NCBI RefSeq assembly: GCF_003063435.1
Contig: NZ_NESL01000008.1
Span: 62,001 to 126,000, forward strand
Length of the DNA stretch: 64,000 bases
Source: Limnohabitans sp. 2KL-1
GTDB lineage: Bacteria; Pseudomonadota; Gammaproteobacteria; Burkholderiales; Burkholderiaceae_C
Direction of reading: 5' to 3'
Below are positions 8,845-16,198 of this stretch, in pieces (the stretch's first letter is position 1; each line of letters opens with the position of its first letter). The notes beneath the pieces are model-generated. The model was not told the origin of the DNA, made no database searches, and worked only from the letters and a program-made list of their open reading frames with translations. A program made the translations under genes and the position numbers.

Positions 8845-9077
8845 ATGACCATCACCACCGTATTTACCAACAACCGCACGCAAGCGATCCGTTTGCCTGC
8901 TGATTTGCGATTGCCTGAAGGTGTGAAAAGGTGGAGGTTCGCGCTCGGGGTGTGGAGCGGATCATTTCGCCGGTGGGGCATTCTTGGGACCAGTTCTTTT
9001 TGAGTGGCCCCAAGGTCAGCGATGACTTCTTGCCTGAGCGGGCATCGCAAACGCAGCCCGAGCGCGAGGCGCTTTGA
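8845..9077 (+). pseudogene. vapB-type antitoxin gene, frameshifted
   Basis: It starts MTITTVFTNNRTQAIRLPADLRLPEGVK, the usual beginning of AbrB-type VapB antitoxins. At about 8926-8931 one base is missing compared with the expected GTG-AAA-CGG-GTG-GAG. The rest of the family sequence (VEVRARGVERIISPVGHSWD...FLPERASQ) continues in the next frame to the TGA at 9075-9077. Repaired, it would encode 77 aa. The stop and the vapC ATG share one base. A single-base error in the assembly would look the same. Confidence 0.8.
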
Positions 9078-9488
9078 TGCTGAAATACCTGCTTGACACC
9101 AACATCGTGATCTATGTGGTCAAGCGCCGACCACTGGAGGTATTGTCCTGGTTCAATGAAAACGCCGGGCGCATGGCGACTTCGACCATTACTTTGTCTG
9201 AGCTGTACCACGGGGCTGAAAAAAAGTACCACGGTGTCGCAAAACCTGGAGGTGATCGAGGAGTTCGCCAGCTTGTTGACCGTGTTGCCCTGCACCGCCA
9301 AAGCATCCCAGCATGACGGCGCGATCCGCAGCGATCTTGAAAAAGCAGGCCAGCCCATCGGCGTGAACGATTTGCACATCGCCGCCCATGCCCGCAGCGA
9401 AGGGCTGGTGGTCATCACCAACAACCTGTCTGAGTTTGCCTGCGGGCCGGGCCTGATGGTGGAGAACTGGGGCGCGTCTTTCAATTGA
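9077..9488 (+). pseudogene. vapC-type PIN toxin gene, frameshifted
   Basis: It begins LKYLLDTNIVIYVVKRRP with the first PIN aspartate. The frame breaks at a run of seven A bases near 9219-9225; six would keep the frame. The remainder (VIEEFASLLTVLPC, then GVNDLHIAAHARSEGLVVITNN) continues in another frame to 9488, including the later PIN acidic residues. Repaired, it would encode 136 aa. With the antitoxin also broken, the pair appears dead, unless the homopolymer is a sequencing error or slips during transcription. Confidence 0.8.
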
Positions 9489-9580
9489 CGCGGCCGGCTC
9501 TACTGATCGCTGTTTTAAGCCTGACCCCTCAACGCCTTTTTCTTTTCGAACGGTTATCCGCCACCAGCGGCCTGCACCTG

Positions 9581-9671
9581 CGGCCTGAACCACGCCAAAG
9601 CGGCGCGGGCCAAAAAAGGCCGCGTGGCGGATTTGGGGTTCAAGCCTGATCGGGTGACGCGGGTGGAGTAA
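9581..9671 (+). pseudogene. Second copy of the parC 3' end
   Basis: About 91 bp align with 7055-7145, the end of parC including its stop codon, with roughly nine differences counted by eye. Most are silent: the coded ends differ only by Asn to His and Asn to Asp, and the stop is TAA instead of TGA. No upstream parC sequence is present. As at parC itself, a copy of the hairpin repeat follows (9702-9801). Confidence 0.88.
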
Positions 9672-9701
9672 GGCGGCTGGAGTAAAGCGGGTGGATTGAT
9701 G

Positions 9702-9801
9702 CTTTTTTAAGCACACCCCGCCAGCCCTTACGGGCTGTGGCTTTGACGGCTTGTCCCTGTGGTTGTCCACAGCTTTGGACACGGGCTGTGTGGGTAATGT
9801 A
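9702..9801 (+). repeat. Copy 3 of the ~98-bp dispersed hairpin repeat
   Basis: CTTTTTTAAGCACACCCCGCCAGCCC matches copy 1 almost exactly over its first half. AGCCC-ttac-GGGCT forms the hairpin, then ACGGCTTGTCCCTG and TTGTCCACA follow. The closing GGGGACAG is lost. It lies 30 bp after the duplicated parC tail, as copy 1 does after parC. Confidence 0.82.
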
Positions 9802-9937
9802 CACGCGCGTACGACCAACTTGTGTGAGCCTCTTGTGGTCCACGCATGAATCGTTCAGGACCACACGACGCCTGGTCCGAGGGGATCTGTGCGTTTTGGC
9901 GATTCATCAGCCCTGGGGGCACCAGGGTCTGGTCAGC

Positions 9938-10489
9938 TCAGTTTTTCCCAAACTTGCTCTTGGCGGCTGCGACGCAGCTGGCCTTGGCATCGCCGGACAG
10001 TGCATCACACTTCTCGATGGCAACTTTGTAGTCGGCATCGCGCTTTTCGACTGCAGCGTCTTTTTTGGCTTCACCGATTTCTTTGCCCATTTGAGCATCT
10101 GCCAGCGCCTTTTTCTCGGTGGCCTTGGCTTCCTGAACGCACACATCTTTGGCGTTGCCTGCGAGGTCGTCGCAGCGTTCTTTGGCTACTTCATAGGCTG
10201 ATTTCGCTTTCACCACCAGCACTTTGTTGCGATCCGTTGACTTGCCGCTGTAGCTGTATTCCAGTTCAGCGCGAGCGATCTTTTCCTTGGCTTTGGCTTC
10301 TTGCGCGCAGATGTCCTTGGCATTGCCTGAGAGCGATTTGCAAGCCGCCTTGTCGGTTTTGTAGCTTGCATTGATCCGCGATTTGCCGGCCTTGTAGTCA
10401 GCTTTGCTGATCGTCTCGGCAAATGCCGCAGACAGTGGCAACAGGCTCGCGCACAGGATTGCTGCCGTGATGGTCTTGAGTTTTTTCAT
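9938..10489 (-). CDS. Periplasmic lysine/alanine-rich protein with three CX10C repeats
   Basis: A 183-aa protein with a clear Sec signal peptide (MKKLKTITAAILCASLLPLSAAFA, cleaved near residue 24). The mature part holds three units spaced about 55 residues apart, each with two cysteines ten residues apart: C50/C61, C106/C117 and C161/C172. Each pair brackets a turn such as LSGNAKD, LAGNAKD or LSGDAKA, with charged Lys/Ala/Glu helices between. The likely form is three helical hairpins closed by disulfides in the periplasm. Function is unknown; similar proteins are sometimes labelled TolA-like only because of composition. No operon partner is obvious. Confidence 0.8.
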   Translation of the reverse strand: MKKLKTITAAILCASLLPLSAAFAETISKADYKAGKSRINASYKTDKAACKSLSGNAKDICAQEAKAKEKIARAELEYSYSGKSTDRNKVLVVKAKSAYEVAKERCDDLAGNAKDVCVQEAKATEKKALADAQMGKEIGEAKKDAAVEKRDADYKVAIEKCDALSGDAKASCVAAAKSKFGKN

Positions 10490-10911
10490 GAAAGTTCCCC
10501 CTTGAGGTGATGACGGGAACCCATTTACACGCGCATGTCACGTTGACTTCCGTGCGGCATCGTACTCAGCGCCGTTGCCCATTTGCCGCTGGTGGGTTGG
10601 ACTTTGGTGGGGGCGCAGTTTGGGGTTGCGGTCGGTCGGCAGGGGACTGCTTTCAGCAAAACAGCAGGGCCAGCATGGCCGGATCGTCCATCCCGTTGGT
10701 TGTTGTGTAACTGGCCAGGCGATAGAGCAGCAGAGTCAGTTCTTGCATCAAAACTTGTGAATTCATGGCGACTATTTTCGCCAAATAAAGGCGTCCATTG
10801 GGGGAGCGGTTGGCCTGAGACCTGTTCGCGCACCTGCAGGCATTGTGTCTCGAACATGCCGCTGCGGCGCTGTCGCTGCGGGGCCACTGGCAAAGTGACG
10901 GCACTGCTGAG
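10490..10911. other. 422-bp stretch without a supported gene
   Basis: Neither strand shows a convincing gene. The best short frame is a 37-codon minus-strand reading frame (10653-10766, starting MNSQVLMQEL), which has no recognisable homology. The stretch probably contains the promoter of the CX10C protein and the 3' flank of the Kazal-like gene. Confidence 0.4.
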
Positions 10912-11232
10912 TCAAGGGCGCACGCAACCGCTCAGTTCCTTGTTCCACTGGTAGCCCGCTGAGGCCTTGCAGCCATGCCCATTGGAGTCGTGGCCGATGA
11001 TGGGCGCAGGCTTCGCGGCACACACGCCATGTTCGATCAGCCGAGCGCCGGCCGCGTCAAGGACGCAGCGGTTGGGGAACGTGCGGGGGTCTGTCGCCTG
11101 GGGCAGCAGGCCACACACTGGCACATATTCGCGGGTGCACAGTTGGCCCATGGCGGCAGTGCCGGTCAGGGCCAAACACAGGGCCAAACACAGGGCCAAC
11201 AGCGTGCCGTGGAAGGAGACGGTGTGTGTCAT
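10912..11232 (-). CDS. Secreted Kazal-like cysteine-rich protein
   Basis: A 106-aa protein with a hydrophobic signal peptide (to about residue 30). It then carries a Kazal-like pattern: C32-TREYVPVC40-G, FPNRC56-VLDAAGA, GVC71. Kazal domains normally inhibit serine proteases; this one has fewer cysteines than the classic six-cysteine form, and two more (C88, C103) lie in a C-terminal tail ending SAGYQWNKELSGCVRP. The leucine-rich signal peptide is coded by a nearly perfect 12-base tandem repeat (about 11166-11203). It is probably exported to the periplasm; protease inhibition is inferred. Confidence 0.7.
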   Translation of the reverse strand: MTHTVSFHGTLLALCLALCLALTGTAAMGQLCTREYVPVCGLLPQATDPRTFPNRCVLDAAGARLIEHGVCAAKPAPIIGHDSNGHGCKASAGYQWNKELSGCVRP

Positions 11233-11247
11233 GATTTTTGAATGCGT

Positions 11248-11811
11248 TCACTTGGCGAGCACGGCATGTCGATGGCAGCTTGTCAGGTGGTCGTTGACCA
11301 TTCCTGCGGCTTGCATGAAGGCGTAGCAGATGGTGGAGCCTACAAATTTGAATCCGGCTTTTTTCAGGGCACGGCTCAAGGCGTCGGATTCGGGCGTTTG
11401 TGCAGGGACTTCGGCCGTGCTGCGGCGCTGGTGTTGCAGGGGTTGCCCGTTCACACATTGCCAGACGAAATCGCTGAAACCTTGTCCGCTGGCTTGCAGC
11501 GCCAAGAAGGCTTGGGCGTTGGAAATCGTGGCGGCCACCTTGAGCCGATTGCGCACGATACCCGGGTTGGACAGCAGTTCAGCCACTTTTCGTTCACCGT
11601 AAGCAGCGATTTTTTCAGGGTCGAATTGATCAAATGCACTGCGGTACGTTTCTCGTTTTTTGAGTACGGTAGACCACGACAGTCCGGCTTGTGCGCCCTC
11701 CAGGTTGATCAATTCGAACAGTGCGCGGTCGTCTCGCAGGGGCACACCCCATTCGGTGTCATGGTATTGGCGGTACAGGTCAAAGCCTTCACACCAGGGG
11801 CAGCGTTGCAT
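11248..11811 (-). CDS. tag: DNA-3-methyladenine glycosylase I
   Basis: Removes 3-methyladenine from alkylated DNA, the first step of base-excision repair. The 187-aa length matches the family. All four zinc ligands are in place: Cys4 (RCPWC), His17 (YHDTEWG), His175 and Cys179 (DHLTSCHRH). The signatures LINLEGAQAGLSW and PGIVRNRLKV are also present. It stands alone, 15 bp downstream of the Kazal-like gene start on the same strand, and no regulator site is visible. Confidence 0.95.
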   Translation of the reverse strand: MQRCPWCEGFDLYRQYHDTEWGVPLRDDRALFELINLEGAQAGLSWSTVLKKRETYRSAFDQFDPEKIAAYGERKVAELLSNPGIVRNRLKVAATISNAQAFLALQASGQGFSDFVWQCVNGQPLQHQRRSTAEVPAQTPESDALSRALKKAGFKFVGSTICYAFMQAAGMVNDHLTSCHRHAVLAK

Positions 11812-12030
11812 ATCTATCCTTGAAGCCGGTATCTATTTGCTCGGTGCCGCCGGTGGCGAAGCCAGCGTACCGTTGGCCAGCGCATCTGCGCCAGCATGGC
11901 TGAATTGTCGATCATGCCAAGTGAAGGTTCTCGCGTTGGGTTGGGGTGGCAGGGATGGGAGGCGTTTTGCCGATGTTGACCACACAGAGCAACTGATTCC
12001 ACGCAAAGCGAAAAATGCATTTATTCGATG

Positions 12031-12036
12031 TATAAT
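12031..12036 (+). promoter_or_regulatory. -10 box of the tRNA-Gly/tRNA-Cys promoter
   Basis: A perfect TATAAT lies 15 bp before the first base of tRNA-Gly, in the only AT-rich stretch upstream. The -35 region is weak (near 12008-12013). Confidence 0.6.
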
Positions 12037-12050
12037 AGAAGTCTTGGTGC

Positions 12051-12126
12051 GCGGGAATAGCTCAGTTGGTAGAGCGCAACCTTGCCAAGGTTGAGGTCGC
12101 GAGTTCGAGCCTCGTTTCCCGCTCCA
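12051..12126 (+). tRNA. tRNA-Gly (anticodon GCC)
   Basis: 76 nt with GCGGGAA / TTCCCGC acceptor arms, a D-arm with AGCTCAGTTGGTAGAGC, anticodon loop CTTGCCAAG, GTTCGAGCC T-loop and an encoded CCA end. It is probably co-transcribed with the tRNA-Cys gene 71 bp downstream. Confidence 0.97.
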
Positions 12127-12197
12127 TTGACTGAAAGTTCTTTCCTGATTTTCAGATCAAGGGTCACACTTCTTGTTGTCAGGATTGCACTGACCAC

Positions 12198-12271
12198 GGC
12201 GCGATAGCAAATCGGTTATGCAACGGATTGCAAATCCGTCTAGCCCAGTTCGACTCTGGGTCGCGCCTCCA
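12198..12271 (+). tRNA. tRNA-Cys (anticodon GCA)
   Basis: 74 nt. The acceptor is GGCGCGA / TCGCGCC, the anticodon arm is CGGATTGCAAATCCG, the T-loop is GTTCGACTC, and CCA is encoded. Confidence 0.97.
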
Positions 12272-12335
12272 CTCCCCCCCAGCTTGTTTGCGATGATGTG
12301 GTTTGAGCCACAATCATTGCGTTCAATCCGCTGTT

Positions 12336-12722
12336 TCAAGCGGTGAGTGTTTGTCCTTGAACGGCTTTTTGCATCGCGATTCCCAAAGCCTTGAAATGGT
12401 TCAGCGATTGTGGTGTCGCCACGAGGTATTTGGTTCGCCGATCTGTTTCTCGTTGGCCGATGGCCAAGAGTTTCATTGATCGCAAGCGGCTGAGGCGTTT
12501 ATGCAGTGTTGCAGGAGACCCCAAATGTCCCAGGTTGATGGCCTCATGAACGGACATCGGGTTGTTGTCTAACCAGCGGATGGCGATTTCCTGCAAAAGC
12601 CAAGACTCGTCCGGGCTCAATGTGATGGGCACGTTGTTGGCGTGTGCTTCGCGTAAAAATTGCAGGTAAAGCCATATGGCGACGTCAGGCTCGCCTGGGT
12701 GGGTATTCGCTGGGGTGTTCAC
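12336..12722 (-). CDS. MarR-like winged-helix regulator
   Basis: A 128-aa protein with a winged helix-turn-helix in the middle: LLQEIAIRWL, MSVHEAINLGHLGSPATLHKRLSRL as recognition region, then LLAIGQRETDRRTKYLVATP as the wing. This matches the MarR layout, although the protein is short and lacks a clear ligand pocket. Its target is unknown. The 160 bp before its start is markedly AT-rich and contains an imperfect inverted repeat around 12743-12760 (CATAAA / TTTGTG), a plausible autoregulatory operator. It is convergent with the tRNA pair. Confidence 0.75.
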   Translation of the reverse strand: MNTPANTHPGEPDVAIWLYLQFLREAHANNVPITLSPDESWLLQEIAIRWLDNNPMSVHEAINLGHLGSPATLHKRLSRLRSMKLLAIGQRETDRRTKYLVATPQSLNHFKALGIAMQKAVQGQTLTA

Positions 12723-12884
12723 GGAGGCCTGCTTGAAAAATTGTCATAAACATATTTGTGATTAATTATCGTGTATTTCGGTAACGTTTGTTATTCAAAT
12801 TGTCGAAAATAAATTTATTAAATTTTTGTCGGTCTTCTCATACCCAAGATGACCTTCGTGCCGTCATTGATCTCGCCGGCGTGC

Positions 12885-13163
12885 TCAATGCGCCCGAGCC
12901 ACCCACACGGTCGCTCCCTGAGGGCCGTAAAGTTCGGCATGCGGGACATCGCGAGCCAGGCGGAAGGCATCGCCTGCCTTCAGGTGTTTGACCTCTTCGC
13001 CGACGGTCAACCAATATTCGCCCCGTGTCACGCGGGCACTGACGTCAAAGGGGTGGGTGTGGGTGTCCAGCTTCAGGTTGGCTTCCCATTGGCGGACGAT
13101 GATTTCGTCGAAGCCCTCTTCGAGCGATTGGGCCGTGAAAGATTCGAGTGTGGGTGCGTTCAT
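12885..13163 (-). CDS. Small cupin-domain protein
   Basis: A 92-aa single-domain cupin. The first cupin motif is visible as the histidines in KLDTHTHPFDVSARVTRGEYW and the second as GDAFRLARDVPHAELYGPQG, giving a His/His/Glu/His-like metal site. Such small cupins bind a metal and often a sugar or carboxylate; the substrate is unknown. It lies just downstream of the aminotransferase gene on the same strand (65 bp gap), so co-transcription is likely. Confidence 0.82.
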   Translation of the reverse strand: MNAPTLESFTAQSLEEGFDEIIVRQWEANLKLDTHTHPFDVSARVTRGEYWLTVGEEVKHLKAGDAFRLARDVPHAELYGPQGATVWVARAH

Positions 13164-13228
13164 GGCAGTCCTGGGTGAGTCGGCTTGAGTGTGGGCGTGC
13201 GTTGGGCCAGTTTTGATTGCGCTGGTGT

Positions 13229-14410
13229 TCAGTGGGTGGTGTACCAGTCTTTGACTGCCGCCACATAGCGCTGAACGCCCTGTGCAACGGAGGCCGCTTC
13301 CAGCGCGCCATAAGACAGCCGTTGGTAATTGGCATGCGCGGTCTCCAACAGGCCGAATGCAAAACCGGGCAGGGTGGCCACTTTGTGTTTTTCGGTCATG
13401 GCGCGGTTGAAGGCCATGGGGTCCGAGATTCCGGGTAATTTCATCAAGACGTAGAACGCGCCTTGTGTCCGGGGATACTGAACCAGGTCACCCAGTCCGT
13501 CCAGGGCTTGATAGACCTGCTGGCGTACAGCGGCCAATGCCTGAATTTTGGGTTGGACCCAGTCACGGCCCAGCCTCAGGGCCTCCAGTGCCAGCAACTG
13601 CGAGGGCACAGGAGCGCAGATGAGGTTGGTGTCCTGAACCTTGTTCATGGCGCCGAACAAATCAGCAGGGAAGACAACGTAACCCACACGCCAACTGGCC
13701 ATGCCGTAATTTTTGGACATGGAGTAAAACGACAGGGTGTGACCTTGTGCGCCAGGGATGGAGGCTGGCGAAAAATGCTGGACGCCATCGTAGGTGAAGT
13801 ACTCATAGGCCTCGTCGCTGAAGTGGTAGATGCCGGCTTTTGCGCACAGGGCGTTCACGGCGCGCAGTGCCTCTTCGCTGTACACGGCACCTGTTGGGTT
13901 GTTGGGCGAGACGGTGACGATGGCACGTGTACGGGGTGTGATGGCTGCGGCCAGCGCGTCCACGTCCAGACTCCAGTCGCTGTGGGTCGGCACAGGCACG
14001 GGGGTGCAACCGCACATGCGGATGGCCATTTCCTGGTTGAAATAAAAGGGCATGGGCAAGATGAACTCGTCACCGGGGTCGGCCACGGCCATGACGCAGT
14101 TCAAAAAAGCCATGTTGCTGCCTGCTGTGACCATCACCAGCGATTCTGTGCCGCACTGCACCCGGTTTTCTTCGGCCAGCTTTTGGCGGAATGCTTCCAC
14201 CAAGGGCGGTATGCCACTGACGGCTTGGTATTTGTGCAACTGCGGGTCGCTCATGAGGTCTGGCAGGGACGCGACGGCCTGTGCCGGCGGGCCGTAATGG
14301 ACAACGCCTTGGCCGAGCGAAATGGTGCCGGGGTTGTCGCGCACCAATGCAGCAATGGTGGGAATGATGGGGGTATCAACCCCTTGCATGCGTTGAGATG
14401 AGCGTTTCAT
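13229..14410 (-). CDS. PLP-dependent aminotransferase (class I/II)
   Basis: Fold-type I aminotransferase, about 393 aa. It shows TISLGQGVVHYGPP near the N-terminus, VTAGSNMAFLNCVMAV in the cofactor-binding region, TVSPNNPTGAVYSEE, SDEAYEYFTYDG, and the Schiff-base lysine in SFYSMSKNYGMASWRVGYV. These point to the aspartate/aromatic or kynurenine-type group; the exact substrate cannot be fixed. The ATG at 14410 (MKRSSQRMQG) is chosen because homology starts shortly after it. An in-frame ATG at 14467 would overlap the FKBP gene by 11 bp and is possible. The FKBP gene lies upstream and the cupin downstream. Confidence 0.88.
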   Translation of the reverse strand: MKRSSQRMQGVDTPIIPTIAALVRDNPGTISLGQGVVHYGPPAQAVASLPDLMSDPQLHKYQAVSGIPPLVEAFRQKLAEENRVQCGTESLVMVTAGSNMAFLNCVMAVADPGDEFILPMPFYFNQEMAIRMCGCTPVPVPTHSDWSLDVDALAAAITPRTRAIVTVSPNNPTGAVYSEEALRAVNALCAKAGIYHFSDEAYEYFTYDGVQHFSPASIPGAQGHTLSFYSMSKNYGMASWRVGYVVFPADLFGAMNKVQDTNLICAPVPSQLLALEALRLGRDWVQPKIQALAAVRQQVYQALDGLGDLVQYPRTQGAFYVLMKLPGISDPMAFNRAMTEKHKVATLPGFAFGLLETAHANYQRLSYGALEAASVAQGVQRYVAAVKDWYTTH

Positions 14411-14456
14411 GGGGACGTGCATGTGGGTGTCAGGGACTGTGCCATCAGGGCCGAGC

Positions 14457-14900
14457 TCATTTGCCATGGATGGCCAGCAGCTCCACCTCGAACAAAAGGG
14501 TCGCGTTGGGCGGGATCACGCCACCCGCACCACGGTCGCCGTAAGCGGTGGCGGGCGGGCAAGTCAGCTTGGCTCGCCCGCCGACTTTCATTTGTTGAAC
14601 GCCTTCGGTCCAGCAGGCAATGACCCGGTTGAGCGGGAAGTCGATGGCCTCGTTGCGTTTGTATGAGCTGTCGAATTCTTTGCCGTCCGGCAAGGTGCCC
14701 CGGTAATGCACTTTGACCTTGTCACTGCTCGTCGGGCTCGCGCCAGTGCCCTCTTTGAGTGAGCGGTACACCATGCCCGATGGCATTTTTTTCGCCCCAG
14801 GCTCTTGGGCGGAGGCTGCCGTGATAGTGTTTTGGGCCCAGGCAGGCACCGTGGGTAGCCAGGCCATGACCAGTGCGGCCAGAATGTAAGAAGGTTTCAT
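14457..14900 (-). CDS. Secreted FKBP-type peptidyl-prolyl isomerase
   Basis: A 147-aa periplasmic prolyl isomerase. The start MKPSYILAALVMAW gives a signal peptide ending AWAQ, so the upstream in-frame ATG at 14939 is rejected. The FKBP core is recognisable: VKVHYRGTLPDGKEFDSSY, VIACWTEGVQQMKVGGRAKLTCP, AYGDRGAGGVIPPNATLLFEVEL. It probably helps fold exported proteins. Its stop lies close to the aminotransferase start region, giving a tight gene order FKBP, aminotransferase, cupin. Confidence 0.92.
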   Translation of the reverse strand: MKPSYILAALVMAWLPTVPAWAQNTITAASAQEPGAKKMPSGMVYRSLKEGTGASPTSSDKVKVHYRGTLPDGKEFDSSYKRNEAIDFPLNRVIACWTEGVQQMKVGGRAKLTCPPATAYGDRGAGGVIPPNATLLFEVELLAIHGK

Positions 14901-15117
14901 GGCTGGATTCTTGCGCAATTGACGTGTGGTGTGGTTCACCTTGGGGACAAAGTTGCCAGTCCATCACTTTGGTCAGTGCAAAGTCCAACCATGGGCCTGG
15001 TCTGCCGGGGGGCATGCAGGCAACTGTTCCAACCAGCCGGTTGAAGTACTTTGAGGGCCTTTGTGCTTGTGGGGTCAAGATTGCTTAAACTGCCTTTGAT
15101 TACAGGAGACGGTTTCC

Positions 15118-15750
15118 ATGGCATTGACATTGTTGGCTTTTGACACCCCCAACGCCCGAAAAATCACGGTGGCTTTGGAAGAAATGAGTTTGCCCTATGC
15201 GGTCAAGATCGTTGACATCACCCAAAACGAGCAGTTCGATCCTGATTTCCTGAGCATCAGCCCGAACAACAAAATTCCGGCCTTGATCGATACCGAGGGG
15301 CCAGATGGCCAGACACAGACGGTGTTCGAATCGGGTGCCATCCTGATTTACCTGGCCGAAAAAACCGGACAGTTTTTGCCTGCCAAGGGCGCAGGGCGTG
15401 TGGCCACCTTGGCTTGGCTGATGTTCCAGGTGGGCGGTTTTGGTCCGGCTCCTGGACAGGTGCACCATTTCGTTGCTTTGGCCAACGAAGACGACAAACG
15501 CTATGGTTTGCAGCGTTTTATGGCCGAAACACAGCGCTTGTACGGAGTCATGGATCGTCATTTGGCCCATCATGAATTTTTTGCCGACGCGCTGTCCATC
15601 GCGGATTTCGCCGTTTTGGGATGGGTTTGGCGTCATGCACGGCACCAAGTGGATCTGGCGCAATTCCCCCATGTCCAACGCTGGTACGAGGCCCTGATGG
15701 CTCGGCCAGCCGTTCAGCGGGGGTTTGCGGTGCCATTGCGCAGGTCTTGA
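15118..15750 (+). CDS. Glutathione S-transferase family protein
   Basis: A 210-aa GST with a thioredoxin-like N-terminal domain (LLAFDTPNARKITVALEEMSL) followed by the glutathione gamma-glutamyl motif FESGAILIYLAEKTG. The all-helical C-terminal domain contains LSIADFAVLGWVWRH. It resembles the YfcG/YghU-type nu-class GSTs with disulfide-reductase activity, an inference from the NNKIPAL and ESGAI motifs. ATG at 15118 follows a good CAGGAGA. It appears monocistronic and divergent from the FKBP gene. Confidence 0.9.
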   Translation: MALTLLAFDTPNARKITVALEEMSLPYAVKIVDITQNEQFDPDFLSISPNNKIPALIDTEGPDGQTQTVFESGAILIYLAEKTGQFLPAKGAGRVATLAWLMFQVGGFGPAPGQVHHFVALANEDDKRYGLQRFMAETQRLYGVMDRHLAHHEFFADALSIADFAVLGWVWRHARHQVDLAQFPHVQRWYEALMARPAVQRGFAVPLRRS

Positions 15751-15898
15751 GGCGGCGGCAATGGGCTTGAACACGTTTCAAGCAAGCCGCCAGAGTGCCC
15801 ATTTGGTTTTAAATAAGGCCACGCAGAACGCTGTTCGGACAGAGAGGGCCACTTCTTGTGGCTTAATATCGCTTTGCATTATTTATCTGGAGCCATAG

Positions 15899-16069
15899 AT
15901 GGGCAACAAAATCGTCACCGAAGCAGACCGTAAATTCACCCCGCCACTGCCTGCATTGCCAGGCGTGACACTGCGCACGGGCGGCCGTGGCCAGCGCGTC
16001 AGCCTCGAGCGCGGCGTTGCAACACGCAGCAAGAAGAACCCAGGCAAGCGCTCCAAAAAAGGCGGTTGA
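15899..16069 (+). CDS. Conserved-looking 56-aa basic protein
   Basis: A short open frame starting MGNKIVTEADRKFTPPLPALPG and ending in a lysine/arginine cluster (TRSKKNPGKRSKKGG). A GGAG (15889-15892) sits at ideal spacing before the ATG, an AT-rich promoter-like stretch precedes it, and an intrinsic terminator follows at 16106-16133. Together these mark it as a real single-gene unit. The basic tail suggests nucleic-acid or ribosome binding. I do not recognise a named family and would not assign a function. Confidence 0.7.
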   Translation: MGNKIVTEADRKFTPPLPALPGVTLRTGGRGQRVSLERGVATRSKKNPGKRSKKGG

Positions 16070-16105
16070 TCCACGCGCACGGCCTTGGTTGCCGCGCGAA
16101 AGCCA

Positions 16106-16133
16106 AGCCACTGACGACCTCAGTGGCTTTTTT
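16106..16133 (+). terminator. Intrinsic terminator of the 56-aa gene
   Basis: AGCCACTGA / TCAGTGGCT makes a 9-bp perfect stem with a 5-base loop, followed by five further T bases. Confidence 0.85.
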
Positions 16134-16198
16134 CATCGTGGGCGCGAGGCCATCAGGCTGACCACGCTGACCTGCAACGGATACATGGGAGGCCCGGA

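Noticed and set aside
9211..9230. Programmed -1 frameshift in vapC at A-AAA-AAG
   Set aside because: A -1 shift at this heptamer leads to a frame with an early stop; the toxin needs a +1 shift. The vapB gene is also broken, so decay is simpler.
7175..9801. Integron attC sites between small gene modules
   Set aside because: The three repeats lack the RYYYAAC/GTTRRRY ends, there is no integrase in the window, and the modules are not single promoterless cassettes.
10525..10893. 122-aa minus-strand frame in the gap before the CX10C gene
   Set aside because: No ribosome-binding site, no domain and mixed composition; it competes with several equally poor frames.
12157..12339. 60-aa frame over tRNA-Cys
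   Set aside because: It runs antisense through the tRNA gene.
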